A stretch of 64,000 bases of DNA from Sphaerisporangium sp. TRM90804 (lineage in GTDB: Bacteria > Actinomycetota > Actinomycetes > Streptosporangiales > Streptosporangiaceae). The stretch spans positions 124,001-188,000 of the forward strand of contig NZ_JARWAC010000011.1 in NCBI RefSeq assembly GCF_029846175.1, in the 5' to 3' direction. The translations under genes were made by a program, and so were the position numbers. Shown here piece by piece: positions 53,442-62,679 of the stretch; the first letter of the stretch is position 1, and the number at the start of each line of letters is the position of its first letter. Under the pieces are notes generated by a model. That model did no database searches. It was not told the DNA's origin and saw nothing but the letters and a program-made list of their open reading frames with translations.

Positions 53442-53918
53442 AGCGGTGCCCCCACCCTCGCCGGGTGCCTCCCTGTCTCGCCGCGGAACCGAGCCCCGGC
53501 CCCACCACCGATCAATGATCGGCCGTCGCCCCTGAAAGGCGCCTTCGGCGCGCCTCATCAAGGGTCCTGGCCCGGCGTTCCTTCGCCGTCGCGCGCGCAA
53601 CCGCCCCAGCTTGTCCCGAGGGCGTTGGCCGGGCCCCAGCGGGCCCACCGACCGGACGTGGGTGAGGTGTGGTCCCGGCCGGTCGCGCTGCCCCGCGCTC
53701 CCCGGCCTTCGGCGGCTGACGGAAGGCCGACACGGCTCGATCGAGAAGAGAACCGCGCTCCCTGCTCCTTGATCGGCGTCAGGGTCCTCGCGCTAGCGGC
53801 GGAGCGGGCGATGGTCATGAGGTGCGGCAGGCCGAGGGCGATCACGGCGGTCACGGTGATGAAGACGGCGCGCGTCGGCCGGCCTCCTTCGAAGAGCGTC
53901 CGCGGGGGGAGGCGCCGG
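53442..53918. other. gene-poor region after recQ
   Basis: Nearly 480 bp without a gene I can support. It contains a hairpin-like AGGCGCCTTCGGCGCGCCT (53538-53556) close to recQ's end. A minus-strand open frame at 53558-53854 begins with a plausible membrane segment (MTAVIALGLPHLMTIARSAA) but continues as low-complexity, arginine-rich sequence; it may be a truncated gene end fused to repeated noncoding DNA. Confidence 0.45.
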
Positions 53919-54305
53919 TCAGGTGACCGCGCGGGGGAGGTCGCCGGTGAGTTCGCGCAGCGCGTCGTCCACGCTGGTGTACACGTCGAAGGCGCGGCGC
54001 AGGCCGGTGATGGTGAGCACGCGCTGCATCATGCCCTGTACGCCGGTGAGCACCAGCGGCGTCTCGTTGTGCTGGCAGCGCTGCAGTGCGGTGATCAGCT
54101 CGCTCAGGCCCGTGGAGTCGCACATCGTGACGGCCGTGACGTCCACGACCAGCGCCGAAGGGTCGAGGTCCCACGCCTGGCGCAGCTGTGCGCGCAGCAC
54201 CGGGGCGGCGTTCCTGTCGAGTTCTCCGCCGATCATGATGACGACCGCGCCTTTCCGCCGGGCGCAGGCCACCGTGAACTCCGATGCCCGATCGGGGCCG
54301 CCCAT
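53919..54305 (-). CDS. STAS-domain anti-anti-sigma factor
   Basis: 128 residues: GAVVIMIGGELDRNAAPVLR, LVVDVTAVTMCDSTGLSELI with the phosphorylatable serine in DSTGLS, and LTGVQGMMQRVLTITGL. This is the SpoIIAA/RsbV-type antagonist that binds an anti-sigma kinase. No RsbW-like kinase is adjacent. ATG 54305 follows GGGAGG; the frame continues to 54896 only as a shadow of the next gene. Confidence 0.9.
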   Translation of the reverse strand: MGGPDRASEFTVACARRKGAVVIMIGGELDRNAAPVLRAQLRQAWDLDPSALVVDVTAVTMCDSTGLSELITALQRCQHNETPLVLTGVQGMMQRVLTITGLRRAFDVYTSVDDALRELTGDLPRAVT

Positions 54306-54409
54306 GGACGTCGCCTCCCTCACCTCGCGTGACAACGGCGCGGCACGCGGCATTTCTACCAGGTCACCCCGCCGTCCAGGTCGTTTCGCCGGCAAAGCGC
54401 CGGCCCGGG

Positions 54410-54896
54410 TCACCCGCCCGGCGGGGTCGAGCTCTCGACACCGGTCGCCTCGTGGGGGGCGACCACCGGCTTGCTCTCGGGCGAGCCGCGCTGGCGCAGG
54501 TGGATGGAGAGCACCACCATCGAGAGCACGGCGAGGAACTGCGACCGCCGGTTCGGCAACGTGCGGTTCCAGAAGTCCGGCGAGGTGACGTAACCGCTCC
54601 ACGAGACGCGATCCTGCAGCTGGGCGAGCTGCTCGGCGTTGCAGGCGGCGGTCCCCGCCACCGACCGCGCCGGCCCCGGCACGCGCAGGTCCGGGCAGGG
54701 TTTCGTCCGCTGGGCGGTGCCCTCGGCCGTCTCCGGGGCCGGCAGGGCGCACGCCTGCGCCCCCTGCCCGGCGCGCACCGCGCCGTGGAAGCGGTCGACC
54801 ACCTCCGCGCACCGGCGCCTCCTCCGCCGCGGAGCAGCCGGCCTGTGCGGCGATCAGCAGCACCGTCGCGAACGCCGTGGCCGCTTGTCCGATCAT
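54410..54896 (-). pseudogene. DUF6766-like membrane protein, frameshifted
   Basis: One frame begins MIGQAATAFATVLLIAAQ with a hydrophobic helix; another frame continues (CAEVVDRFHGAVRAGQG) to VSWSGYVTSPDFWNRTLPNR, SQFLAVLSMVVLSIHLRQ and RGSPESKPV, the end typical of DUF6766. A single indel near 54820 joins them. The usual tryptophan in NWQS is RRS here. Either an assembly error or a gene in decay. Confidence 0.6.
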
Positions 54897-55397
54897 GGGT
54901 GGCGGCTACCCCGCCGGTCCGCTCCATCACCCGGACGCCGGGCGGGCTGCGCAAAGAGTGGGTAAACAGTCCCGCCCGTCTCCGGGCGCCGGGTCCCGGG
55001 CCGGGGTGGTCCGCGCGGTGGCGGCCCGAGGGTCTTACCACATATTTTGCTTATTCGACATAAAGTAACGTTCTGTATAACAAGCCGGTAATTACCCGCC
55101 AGTAAACACGCCGCGCCACGAATGGGAATCGCCGAGTAACCCGAGGTGGCGGCGGTGTGTGGCCCGGTTCACGGCAAACCGGGCCGCCTATCGGTTCGCG
55201 ATGAATGCAGGTATAGGCCCGTAATCCGGCAACGGCCGCCGTGTAAAGTGAGCAGCGGCTCTCCGTGGCATCGCACCCCGTGCGGTGCCACGAGCCTGTT
55301 CCGACCGCTCTACATCGCCGCGTCGCCGGCCGGGGGCCGCCCGACGTACGCCGGGCCGGTCGACGGCCGCCGAACCGCCGGCCGGAGGTGTGCTCGC
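54897..55397. other. long upstream region of the acyltransferase gene
   Basis: 500 bp without a recognised gene. Part (about 55030-55110) is markedly AT-rich for this genome, with TTGCTT, TATAAC and TAAAGTAACG, likely promoters. The acyltransferase frame is open from 55146 but codon use there is not protein-like. No RNA structure recognised. Confidence 0.5.
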
Positions 55398-56897
55398 ATG
55401 AGACGCCGACAGTCAACCGATCATCGAGACGGCCAGACATCCGCCGCCGCGCCCGGGCCCGTCGTGCCCGCGACGGCGGCGGCGGTGCGGCAGCGCTCGG
55501 TCTGGGCGGACGCCGCCAAGGGCGTCTGCATCCTGCTCGTGGTGCTGTGGCACGTCGTCATGAAGCACTACCTGCAAATCGACTGGCGTGTCTCGCTGCC
55601 GATCCCGGGGCTGTGGGGCGGCCTCACCCAGCAGCTGCTCCCGCTGCGCATGCCGCTGTTCTTCACCATCTCCGGCATGTTCGCGGTCGGCGCGGTGACC
55701 CGGCCCTGGCGGGTGGTGGGCCGGTCGAAGGTCGCGAAGTTCTTCTACCTGTACGCGTTGTGGCTGTTCATCCACACCGCTCTGCTGTCGCTGGTGCCCG
55801 ACTTCGACACCCTCAAGGCGAGCAGCGCGCTCGACGTGCTCGAACAGCTCACCATCACCCCCACCAACCTGTGGTACCTGTACGCGCTGGCGCTGTACTT
55901 CGTCATCGCGAAGGTGCTGCGCCGCGCCCCCATGGCGCTGGTGCTGGGAGCGGCCCTGGTGCTGTCGGCCACGGCCGCCACCGGCGTGCTGGACATCCCG
56001 GGCAACCGCGGCGGCCTCTACCAGAACCTCGTGTGGTTCCTCGGCGGGCTGTACTTCCGGCCGTACATCGAACGGCTCGCGGCGAACGCGAGCTGGGCGC
56101 GGGTCGCGCTCACCACGGCGGCGTACGGCGCCATCATGGTGGTGATCACGCTGACCGCCTCCAAGGCGGTGCCCGGCGTGTGGCCGCTGGCCTGCGTCGT
56201 CGCGACCGTGTTCGGGGTGACGGCGGCGGCGCGCATCAGCGAGTGGACATGGCTGGCCGAGGGCCTGGCGCGGCTGGGACGCACCACGCTGCCGATCTAC
56301 ATCATCCACATGCCGCTGCTGGCGCTCCTGCACCGTGCCCTGGTCACGCCGCTCTCCGCCGACCTCGACGGCAGGCTCCGCCTGCTGCTCGCCGTCGTGG
56401 AGCCGATCGTCATGAGCGCCTTCCTGGTCTGGCTGTGCCTTCTGCTGCACAGGGGCCTGCTCAGGGCCGGGGCCACCTGGCTGTTCGACCTGCCCGGCGG
56501 GGGCGGCCGGAGCGCCCGGCACGCCCGTCGCGCTCCGGAGGCCGACATGGCGCCCGCCACCCCGGCGCCGCCGTCCGGCGACCTCGCGGCACCGCACCCG
56601 GGCCCGCCGGCGCCCCCCGACCACGCCGCCCCCGCGCCGCACGACCACGCCGCCCCCGCGGCGCCCCCGCACACCGCGCCGCAGACGCCCACGCGTGCCG
56701 CGCCGCAGGGCCAGCCCACGCCACCGGGCTCCGCGCCCGCCGCGCCGCCGTTCCCCGGCCTCGGCAAGCCGGTCGCCTCCACACCTGTGGACGGCCGCCC
56801 GCCGTCCCCCGGCAGGCCCCGGCCGACCCCGGCCGAGAGCCCCACCCTGGAGTTCCCCTCGGTCCCCGGCAACGACCGTCCCACCCCGAGCCGCTGA
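55398..56897 (+). CDS. acyltransferase-3 family membrane protein with proline-rich tail
   Basis: 499 residues. About ten membrane helices of the acyltransferase 3 (OafA/NodX-like) family: VWADAAKGVCILLVVLWHVV with the catalytic-type His, LPLRMPLFFTISGMFAVGAV and RLGRTTLPIYIIHMPLLALL. Probably O-acylates an envelope glycan. The last 125 residues form a Pro/Ala-rich cytoplasmic tail with repeats such as PPDHAAPAPHDHAAPAAPP. ATG 55398 follows GGAGGTG (55384-55390). Confidence 0.88.
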   Translation: MRRRQSTDHRDGQTSAAAPGPVVPATAAAVRQRSVWADAAKGVCILLVVLWHVVMKHYLQIDWRVSLPIPGLWGGLTQQLLPLRMPLFFTISGMFAVGAVTRPWRVVGRSKVAKFFYLYALWLFIHTALLSLVPDFDTLKASSALDVLEQLTITPTNLWYLYALALYFVIAKVLRRAPMALVLGAALVLSATAATGVLDIPGNRGGLYQNLVWFLGGLYFRPYIERLAANASWARVALTTAAYGAIMVVITLTASKAVPGVWPLACVVATVFGVTAAARISEWTWLAEGLARLGRTTLPIYIIHMPLLALLHRALVTPLSADLDGRLRLLLAVVEPIVMSAFLVWLCLLLHRGLLRAGATWLFDLPGGGGRSARHARRAPEADMAPATPAPPSGDLAAPHPGPPAPPDHAAPAPHDHAAPAAPPHTAPQTPTRAAPQGQPTPPGSAPAAPPFPGLGKPVASTPVDGRPPSPGRPRPTPAESPTLEFPSVPGNDRPTPSR

Positions 56898-56901
56898 GTC
56901 C

Positions 56902-57585
56902 TCAGCCGGAGAACAGGTACCCCGCCGCGTCGAGGGCCAGCAGGACGCCCACGACGCACACCGTCCAGCTCACGGCCGACGCCGAGTTCCGGTCCATCCA
57001 GTCGCGCAGCCGCTTGAGCCCGCGGTCCAGCCGGTCGCCGGCGACCTGCCGGAGGCCCAGGAGCAGCAGCGGCGGCGCGATCATGATGAGCACGTAGCCC
57101 GCCAGCACCGGCACCCACTGGGCGGCCGTCAGGCCGGCGGACGTCATGACGCCGATGGCCGCCAGGTACGGCAGCATCGTCGCCACCTCGACCAGCCCGG
57201 CGGTGAGCCCGAGCAGCGCCATGACCCGCGGCCCGCCCACCCGCGGCTGGAACCGGCGCTCCGGCCTGCCGTGCCTGCGCCGCCACTTGGGGTCCAGCCA
57301 GAAGCTCAGCCCGAACAGCCCCACCCCGAGGGCGAGCTGGGCCCAGTACGCCGGGGGGCTGCGCAGGGCGTCGCCGAAGTCGTCCATCACCCTGGTCAGC
57401 CCCAGCATCAGGGCCGCGCCGACCAGGAAGTAGAACCCCGCCAGCGTCCCCAGGTAGACGAGCAGCCGCGCGCCGCGCGACCGCTCACCGGCCAGCAGCA
57501 GGTAGACCGGAATCCCCAGCGTCCCGAAGCTCGTGCTGTCGACCAGCGCGAGGCCGGCGAGCGCGAGCAGCAGCCCCGTCGTCAT
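56902..57585 (-). CDS. GAP-family (Sap-like) membrane protein
   Basis: 227 residues, six helices: ALAGLALVDSTSFGTLGIPV, LVYLGTLAGFYFLVGAALML, ALLGLTAGLVEVATMLPYLA, VLAGYVLIMIAPPLLLLGLR. The DSTSFGTLG and LVEVATMLPYLAA segments fit the GAP/SfLAP family linked in mycobacteria to glycopeptidolipid or lipid export. Substrate unknown. A 10-bp palindrome lies 60 bp upstream. Ends convergently next to the acyltransferase gene. Confidence 0.82.
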   Translation of the reverse strand: MTTGLLLALAGLALVDSTSFGTLGIPVYLLLAGERSRGARLLVYLGTLAGFYFLVGAALMLGLTRVMDDFGDALRSPPAYWAQLALGVGLFGLSFWLDPKWRRRHGRPERRFQPRVGGPRVMALLGLTAGLVEVATMLPYLAAIGVMTSAGLTAAQWVPVLAGYVLIMIAPPLLLLGLRQVAGDRLDRGLKRLRDWMDRNSASAVSWTVCVVGVLLALDAAGYLFSG

Positions 57586-57645
57586 AGTCGGATCGTGCCG
57601 TCTCGCGCCCCCGCGCCGCTTCCTCCCCGCTACCGAACCCGGTGT

Positions 57646-57655
57646 ACATCGATGT
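57646..57655 (-). promoter_or_regulatory. short palindrome upstream of the GAP-family gene
   Basis: ACATCGATGT, a perfect palindrome about 60 bp before the start codon; possible repressor site. Confidence 0.3.
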
Positions 57656-57715
57656 GTTGACGCCCCGGCCCGGCCGGAGCACGAGGTGCCCCGGCCGGGA
57701 CCGTCTCACGACCGG

Positions 57716-58759
57716 CTAGCGGACGCAGGGGGCGAGCTCGGGCCGCGGGGGAGCGGTGTCCTGGGCGGCGAAGAAGAGGTTGGCGCAGTCGGCGACGAAG
57801 CCCGGGTTCTCCTCGGGGACGAAGTGGCCGGCGTCGGGCGCGACCACCGGGCGGACGTCGTCGGCGACCTGGCGGAAGGAGTCGGCCACGCCGGTCCCGA
57901 AGGAGTACTGGCCGCCGATCGCCAGCACGGGCATGGGCAGCCGCTTGGAGGCGTTCGCCAGGTTGTTCTCGGCGTCGGCCGGGAACGCCCGGTAGTAGTT
58001 GTAGCCGGCCGTGCGCCGCGCCGGGCTGGCGTACGCGCGGTAGTACGCCTCGGCGTCGATGCCCTCACGGTTGAAGCTGAAGCCGTACATCATGCCGAGG
58101 TAGGTGCTGACGTCCGCGTTGTCCATGATCTTCTCGGGGATCGGCGCGGGGGACATGTTGAACCTGAAGTGCCAGCTCAGCCCGTAGAGCTGCTCCAGGC
58201 CGAAGCCCGCCAGCGGCGACTCGATCACGGCGAAGCGGGTCACCTCGCCGGGGAAGTCGCGGGCGTACGGGTGGGCGATCAGCACGCCGAGGTCGTGCCC
58301 GAGCAGCTCCACCTGGGTGAACCCCAGCTTGTGGACGGCCTCGCGGATGCGCTTGGCGGTGGTGGCCTTGTCGTAGCCCCCGGACGGGATGGCGGAGTCG
58401 CCGAGACCGGGCAGGTCGAACGCGATCACGGTGTGGTCGCGGGCGAGAGCCGGCATCACCGGGCGCCACATCAGCCAGGTCTCCGGCCAGCCGTGCAGCA
58501 GCACGATCGCCGGGCCCGACCCGCCGCGGACGTAGTGCAGGTTGCCGCCTTCCACGGCGACCTTCCCGTGGGTGAACCCGGGGGCGAAACTCGCCGGACC
58601 CTGGGCGGGCTCGCCGGGCGTCTGGGCGGCGCCGGCGCTCGCGGTGGTGGTGCACAGGGCCACCGCCAGGGCGGCGAACGTGCTGATGACGGCTCGCCGT
58701 AATCTCCTGGCGACCGGTGTCGTCCTCTTGGGTCGGGTGGTGATCTCGTTCAGCGGCAT
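57716..58759 (-). CDS. secreted alpha/beta hydrolase, epoxide-hydrolase-like
   Basis: 347 residues; long n-region and signal peptide (LRRAVISTFAALAVALCTTTASAGA). Catalytic features: HGWPETW (oxyanion), aspartate nucleophile in ELLGHDLGVLIAHPYA, and His in PDAGHFVPEENPG. An Asp rather than Ser nucleophile points to epoxide hydrolase or haloalkane dehalogenase chemistry; the HGWPE motif favours epoxide hydrolase. Start ATG 58759 follows AAGGGA; the upstream frame to 58828 is not needed. Confidence 0.87.
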   Translation of the reverse strand: MPLNEITTRPKRTTPVARRLRRAVISTFAALAVALCTTTASAGAAQTPGEPAQGPASFAPGFTHGKVAVEGGNLHYVRGGSGPAIVLLHGWPETWLMWRPVMPALARDHTVIAFDLPGLGDSAIPSGGYDKATTAKRIREAVHKLGFTQVELLGHDLGVLIAHPYARDFPGEVTRFAVIESPLAGFGLEQLYGLSWHFRFNMSPAPIPEKIMDNADVSTYLGMMYGFSFNREGIDAEAYYRAYASPARRTAGYNYYRAFPADAENNLANASKRLPMPVLAIGGQYSFGTGVADSFRQVADDVRPVVAPDAGHFVPEENPGFVADCANLFFAAQDTAPPRPELAPCVR

Positions 58760-59038
58760 ATCTGTTCCCTTTCCGCAAGCCGGGGACACGGGGGTGAACC
58801 CGGCTTTCGGCCGGTGATCGTCGTCCACGCCGATGGGCTTTCGTCGCCGCGGCGAAGGAAACCCTCTACCAACGCGTACGCAACCGGCTTCTTCGATCGT
58901 GCTTTACCCCCACCCCGCGGATACTGTGGTGATCCGCGGAAAGGCCTTCGCCAGCGTCTCACAGGTCCCGCCGGGCTCCCAGTGACACAGTGTTCCTTCT
59001 CGGCCCCGCGATTTCCCGCCGGTGCGCATGGCGTGCGG

Positions 59039-59590
59039 TCAGCCGTGCTCGGCGAGCCATTCGGGTGCGAGCACCGACCAGATCTCGGTGTTCTGCCGCA
59101 CGCCCCGGTAGGGATAGGCCTCGCGCAACACGGCGTCGCGGGTCATGCCGAGCCGCTTGGCCACGTTGACGCTCGGAGTGTTCTCCGAGGACACGTGCCA
59201 CTCAACGCGGTGCATTCCGCGCTCGCGGACCGCCCAGTCGATGATCACGCGTGCCGCCCGCGTGACCAGGCCGCGCCCGGTGGCCGCCGGCTCCAGCCAG
59301 CAGCCGGCCTCGCAGTTGCCGGCACCGGCGTCGAAGGTCCTGAACAGGACGCCGCCGACGAGGAGCCCGTCGAGCCAGATGCCGTACAGGCGCCCGGCGT
59401 CGGCGGCGGTCTTGTCGGCGTACGACTGGAGCCATCCCCGTGCGGACTCCAGGTCCGCCGCGGCGTCGGGGAGCCCGATGTGCCGGCCGACGAATTCGCG
59501 GCCGCGGTTCATGTGGGCGAGGAACTCCTCGGCCCGCCAGGGTTCCAGCGGCCGCAGCTCGGCACCGTCTCCGAGGGGAATCGCGAACAT
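59039..59590 (-). CDS. GNAT N-acetyltransferase (RimJ/RimL type)
   Basis: 183 residues: LRPLEPWRAEEFLAHMNRGR, GIWLDGLLVGGVLFRTFD, CEAGCWLEPAATGRGLVTRA (acetyl-CoA loop) and HRVEWHVSSENTPSVNVAKR. Could acetylate a protein N-terminus or a small amine. ATG 59590 is preceded by AAGGA at suitable distance; ATG 59596 overlaps the ribosome site. Confidence 0.9.
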   Translation of the reverse strand: MFAIPLGDGAELRPLEPWRAEEFLAHMNRGREFVGRHIGLPDAAADLESARGWLQSYADKTAADAGRLYGIWLDGLLVGGVLFRTFDAGAGNCEAGCWLEPAATGRGLVTRAARVIIDWAVRERGMHRVEWHVSSENTPSVNVAKRLGMTRDAVLREAYPYRGVRQNTEIWSVLAPEWLAEHG

Positions 59591-59775
59591 TCTCATCCTT
59601 TGCTGGTCGCCTGCGATCCGAGGATCCTCGCATGACCGTGCGCGCATTCCCGCGGGGCGCCCTGATGCCGGCCACCCGTTTCCGGACGTCCCCACCGGGT
59701 CTCTTCCGGGGGCGAAAGCGGCGGCACGTATCTTGGGTCGCGGAGGATATCGCCGATCCCGGGGAGAGACGCGGT

Positions 59776-60174
59776 ATGACGGAGCGCAAACCGCCCGGCG
59801 TCAGCTTCGAGTCGTGGGTCGACCGGCAGATCCGTGAGGCGACCGAGCGCGGGGAGTTCGACGATCTGCCCGGCGCGGGGAAGCCCATCCCCGGGGCCGG
59901 AAAGCCGTACGACGAGCTGTGGTGGCTCAAGCAGAAGCTGCTGCGCGAGAACGTCTCCTACCTGCCGCCGACGCTCGCCCTGCGCAAGGAGGCCGAGGAC
60001 GCCCTGGCCGCCGCGTCGCGCGCGGCGACCGAGGCCGAGGTGCGGGAGATCGTGGCGGAGGTCAACACGAAGATCCGCGAGGCGATCAGGACGGGGTTGT
60101 CCGGCCCCCCGCTCAACCTGATGCCCTTCGACGTCGAGCGTGTCGTGCGCGAGTGGCGGCGTCGCGCGGAGTAG
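59776..60174 (+). CDS. DUF1992 protein (DnaJ-homologue subfamily C-like)
   Basis: 132 residues matching DUF1992: FESWVDRQIREATERGEFDD, LPGAGKPIPG, LLRENVSYLPPTLALRKEAE, NTKIREAIRTG. The domain is known from eukaryotic DNAJC28 and bacterial homologues; molecular role unknown. GGGGAGAG lies ahead of the ATG. Confidence 0.9.
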   Translation: MTERKPPGVSFESWVDRQIREATERGEFDDLPGAGKPIPGAGKPYDELWWLKQKLLRENVSYLPPTLALRKEAEDALAAASRAATEAEVREIVAEVNTKIREAIRTGLSGPPLNLMPFDVERVVREWRRRAE

Positions 60175-60206
60175 GCGGACGCGGCGGAGGGCGGCGCCCG
60201 GATCGA

Positions 60207-61616
60207 CTACCCCCGTGGCGGGATGTTGTGGTTGACCCGGAACAGGTTCGCCGGGTCGTATGCCTTCTTGACGCGGGTCAGGCGCGCGTACGCCTGCGGT
60301 TCGTAGGCACTCTCCACGGCCTCGGCCGCGGTGTCGTATCCGGTCAGGAAGTTGACGTGCTTGCGACCGGTCGACCAGGGCGCCAGAGCCCGCGCCAGGG
60401 CGCCGAGGGGCTCGCGGAAGTCCTCCTCCATGCCGGGCGCGCCCACCGCGCCCGTGAACAACTGGAACCTCGCTTCCCGGTTGCCGACGGCGTTCGGCAC
60501 CCGCGGCTCGCGGCCGAGCGCGCCGCCGAGCTGACGGATCTCGATCATCAGCGCCGGTGTGTCGGCGTCCGGTCCCGCCGCGGCGATCAGCGCGTCGGCC
60601 GCCTCCCGCGGGAAGTCGCGGAGCAGGGCCGAGGTCTCGTAGACGGGCAGCGGATCCACCGGATCGGCGTGGATGGCCGCCATGGCGGTGTACGGCATCT
60701 CCGCGACCGCGTCGATGATCCTCGGCGCGGTGGCGCGCAGGTCCGCCAAGAGGCGCTCGCCCTCGGCCGCCGTGCCCAGGTAGGCGACACGCACGTGCAC
60801 GGTGAAGCGGCCGCGCAGCGGCTCGGGCACGAACGGCAGCGGGGGCAGCCGCAGGAAGGCGACGGACACGGTGAGCTCTTCGGGGGCGTCGGCGGCGAGC
60901 CGGCGGTAGGCGTCCAGGACCTCGGCGGCGTACTCGCCGCCGTAGAAGAGGCCCCCGCCGTACGACCGGGTGACCGGCACCAGGCCGAAGGTGAGCGAGG
61001 TGATCACCCCGAAGTTGCCCTTGCCGCCGCGGACCGCCCAGAAGAGGTCCGGCTCGGTGCGCGCGTCGATCCGGCGCGGCTCGCCGTCGGCGGTGACGAT
61101 CTCGGCGGAGCTGACGTGGTCGGCCGCGAAGCCGTGGGCACGGCCCAGCGTCGGGCTGAGCCCGCCGCCGAGCGTGAAACCCACCACGCCGACGTTGGGC
61201 GACGAGCCGGCGAGCGGTGCGAGCCCCTGCGCCGCGGCGGCGTCGATCAGGCTCTGCATCTCCACGGCCGCGCCCACGGTCGCCGTGCGGGCCTGGGCGT
61301 CGATCGTGATGTCGTTCATCCTGCGCAGGTTGATCAGGACCGCGCCGTCGGACGGCACCACCGCGCCGTGTCCGGTGGCCACCACCGCGACGGGGAGATT
61401 CCGTACGCCGGCGAACCGCACTGCGGCCCGCACGTCGGAGGCCGACGTCGCGCCGACCGCGACGAGCGGGCGGTGGGCCGACGCCAGGTTCCAGGTCGCG
61501 GTCTCCTCGACGTACCCGTGGTCGGCCGGCCCCAGCACGGGGCCGTCGATCTCAGCGGCGAGCCGCGCCAGATCCGGCCCGGCGAGGTTCTTCGTATCGG
61601 GAGAACCGATGGTCAT
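60207..61616 (-). CDS. FAD-binding oxidoreductase of the BBE family
   Basis: 469 residues. FAD_binding_4 domain with VVATGHGAVVPSDGAV (His for covalent flavin) and GLAPLAGSSPNVGVVGFTLG, central VRGGKGNFGVITSL, and C-terminal BBE motif YDPANLFRVNHNIPP. The second covalent-flavin Cys seems absent, so the flavin is probably singly linked. Cytoplasmic (no signal peptide). ATG 61616 follows GAAGG. Divergent from a LysR gene that probably regulates it. Confidence 0.9.
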   Translation of the reverse strand: MTIGSPDTKNLAGPDLARLAAEIDGPVLGPADHGYVEETATWNLASAHRPLVAVGATSASDVRAAVRFAGVRNLPVAVVATGHGAVVPSDGAVLINLRRMNDITIDAQARTATVGAAVEMQSLIDAAAAQGLAPLAGSSPNVGVVGFTLGGGLSPTLGRAHGFAADHVSSAEIVTADGEPRRIDARTEPDLFWAVRGGKGNFGVITSLTFGLVPVTRSYGGGLFYGGEYAAEVLDAYRRLAADAPEELTVSVAFLRLPPLPFVPEPLRGRFTVHVRVAYLGTAAEGERLLADLRATAPRIIDAVAEMPYTAMAAIHADPVDPLPVYETSALLRDFPREAADALIAAAGPDADTPALMIEIRQLGGALGREPRVPNAVGNREARFQLFTGAVGAPGMEEDFREPLGALARALAPWSTGRKHVNFLTGYDTAAEAVESAYEPQAYARLTRVKKAYDPANLFRVNHNIPPRG

Positions 61617-61740
61617 TCCGTTGCCTTCTTCCTTGCTTCGTCCACATGGAACCGGCGAGGTCGGCGGTTGCCGATCGCCCGGCCCGAGCAAGCATGGGGC
61701 TGGTCGACGCTCGCGCCCGCGGCACCTTGCGCTGGCCCTC

Positions 61741-61758
61741 ATCGCGATCCGCGATAGT
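61741..61758 (+). promoter_or_regulatory. lysR promoter with overlapping palindrome
   Basis: ATCGCG-ATC-CGCGAT (61741-61755) overlaps GATAGT (61753-61758), a -10 hexamer 6 bp before the GTG at 61765. The site fits LysR autoregulation and control of the divergent oxidoreductase. Confidence 0.6.
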
Positions 61759-61764
61759 GGAGCG

Positions 61765-62679
61765 GTGGAACTACGCCAGCTCGAGTACTTCGTCGCCGTC
61801 GCCGAGGAAGGCAGCTTCACGAAGGGCGCCCGGCGGGTGCACGTCGCGCAGTCCGCCGTCTCGGCCACGATCCAGAAGCTGGAACGCCAGCTCGGCATGC
61901 CGCTGTTCTCGCGGGACCCCTCGGCCACGGCGCTCACCGAGGCCGGCCTGGCGCTGCTGCCCGAGGCTCGGGCGTTGCTGAGCGCGGCGCGGCGGGCCCG
62001 GGAGACCGTCGACCAGGTGCGCGGCGGGCTGCGCGGCACCATCCGGATCGGCACGATGGTGGCCATCGGGGCGCGGTCGGAGTCGGCGGGGCGTCTGGTC
62101 ATCGACCTGCCCCGAGTGCTGGGGCTGTTCCATGTCACCCACCCCCTGGTCACCTTCCGGCTCCGCACCTCCCCGCAGGGCTCGGCGGGGCATCTGGCCG
62201 CGATCGCCGCCGATGCGCTCGACCTGGCCTTGGTGGGCTCGATCGACCAGCCCGACGGGATACGCCTGCACCGCCTCGGCTCGGTGCGCTTCTCCTTCGT
62301 CTGCTCGCGCAGCCACCGGCTGGCCGACGCCACCTCGCTCACCTTGGAGGACCTCGCCGAGGAGACCTTCATCGAGTGCCCGCGCGGGTGGGGCAACCGA
62401 GCTCTCACGGACCGGGCCTTCGCGGGGGCGGGAATCGTGCGGAACATCCCGTTCGAGGCGGCGGATCAGACCACCGCCCTCGGTCTGGTCCGCAACGGCC
62501 TGGGCGTGACGTTCCTGCCCCGCACCGGCAGTGAGGAGGACGGCGTCTCCGTCATCGACGTGGACGGGGCGGATCTCGACCTGCCGGTCGCCCTGGCCAC
62601 CTCCAGCGAACGGCGACCCTCGGCGGCCACCTCGGCGCTCGTCGCCGGCATCCTGCGCGCCGCCGGCCGCCCTGGTTGA
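61765..62679 (+). CDS. LysR-family transcriptional regulator
   Basis: 304 residues. N-terminal winged helix MELRQLEYFVAVAEEGSFTK, GARRVHVAQSAVSATIQKLE, then the LysR substrate-binding domain (GTIRIGTMVAIGARS, EETFIECPRGWGNRA, LVRNGLGVTFLP). Effector unknown. GTG 61765 has no ribosome site but a -10 at 6 bp, implying a leaderless mRNA. Divergent from the BBE oxidoreductase gene. Confidence 0.92.
   Translation: MELRQLEYFVAVAEEGSFTKGARRVHVAQSAVSATIQKLERQLGMPLFSRDPSATALTEAGLALLPEARALLSAARRARETVDQVRGGLRGTIRIGTMVAIGARSESAGRLVIDLPRVLGLFHVTHPLVTFRLRTSPQGSAGHLAAIAADALDLALVGSIDQPDGIRLHRLGSVRFSFVCSRSHRLADATSLTLEDLAEETFIECPRGWGNRALTDRAFAGAGIVRNIPFEAADQTTALGLVRNGLGVTFLPRTGSEEDGVSVIDVDGADLDLPVALATSSERRPSAATSALVAGILRAAGRPG

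Noticed and set aside
55051-55440. 129-codon minus-strand frame upstream of the acyltransferase
   Set aside because: Arginine/cysteine-rich, no domain, covers the likely promoter region.
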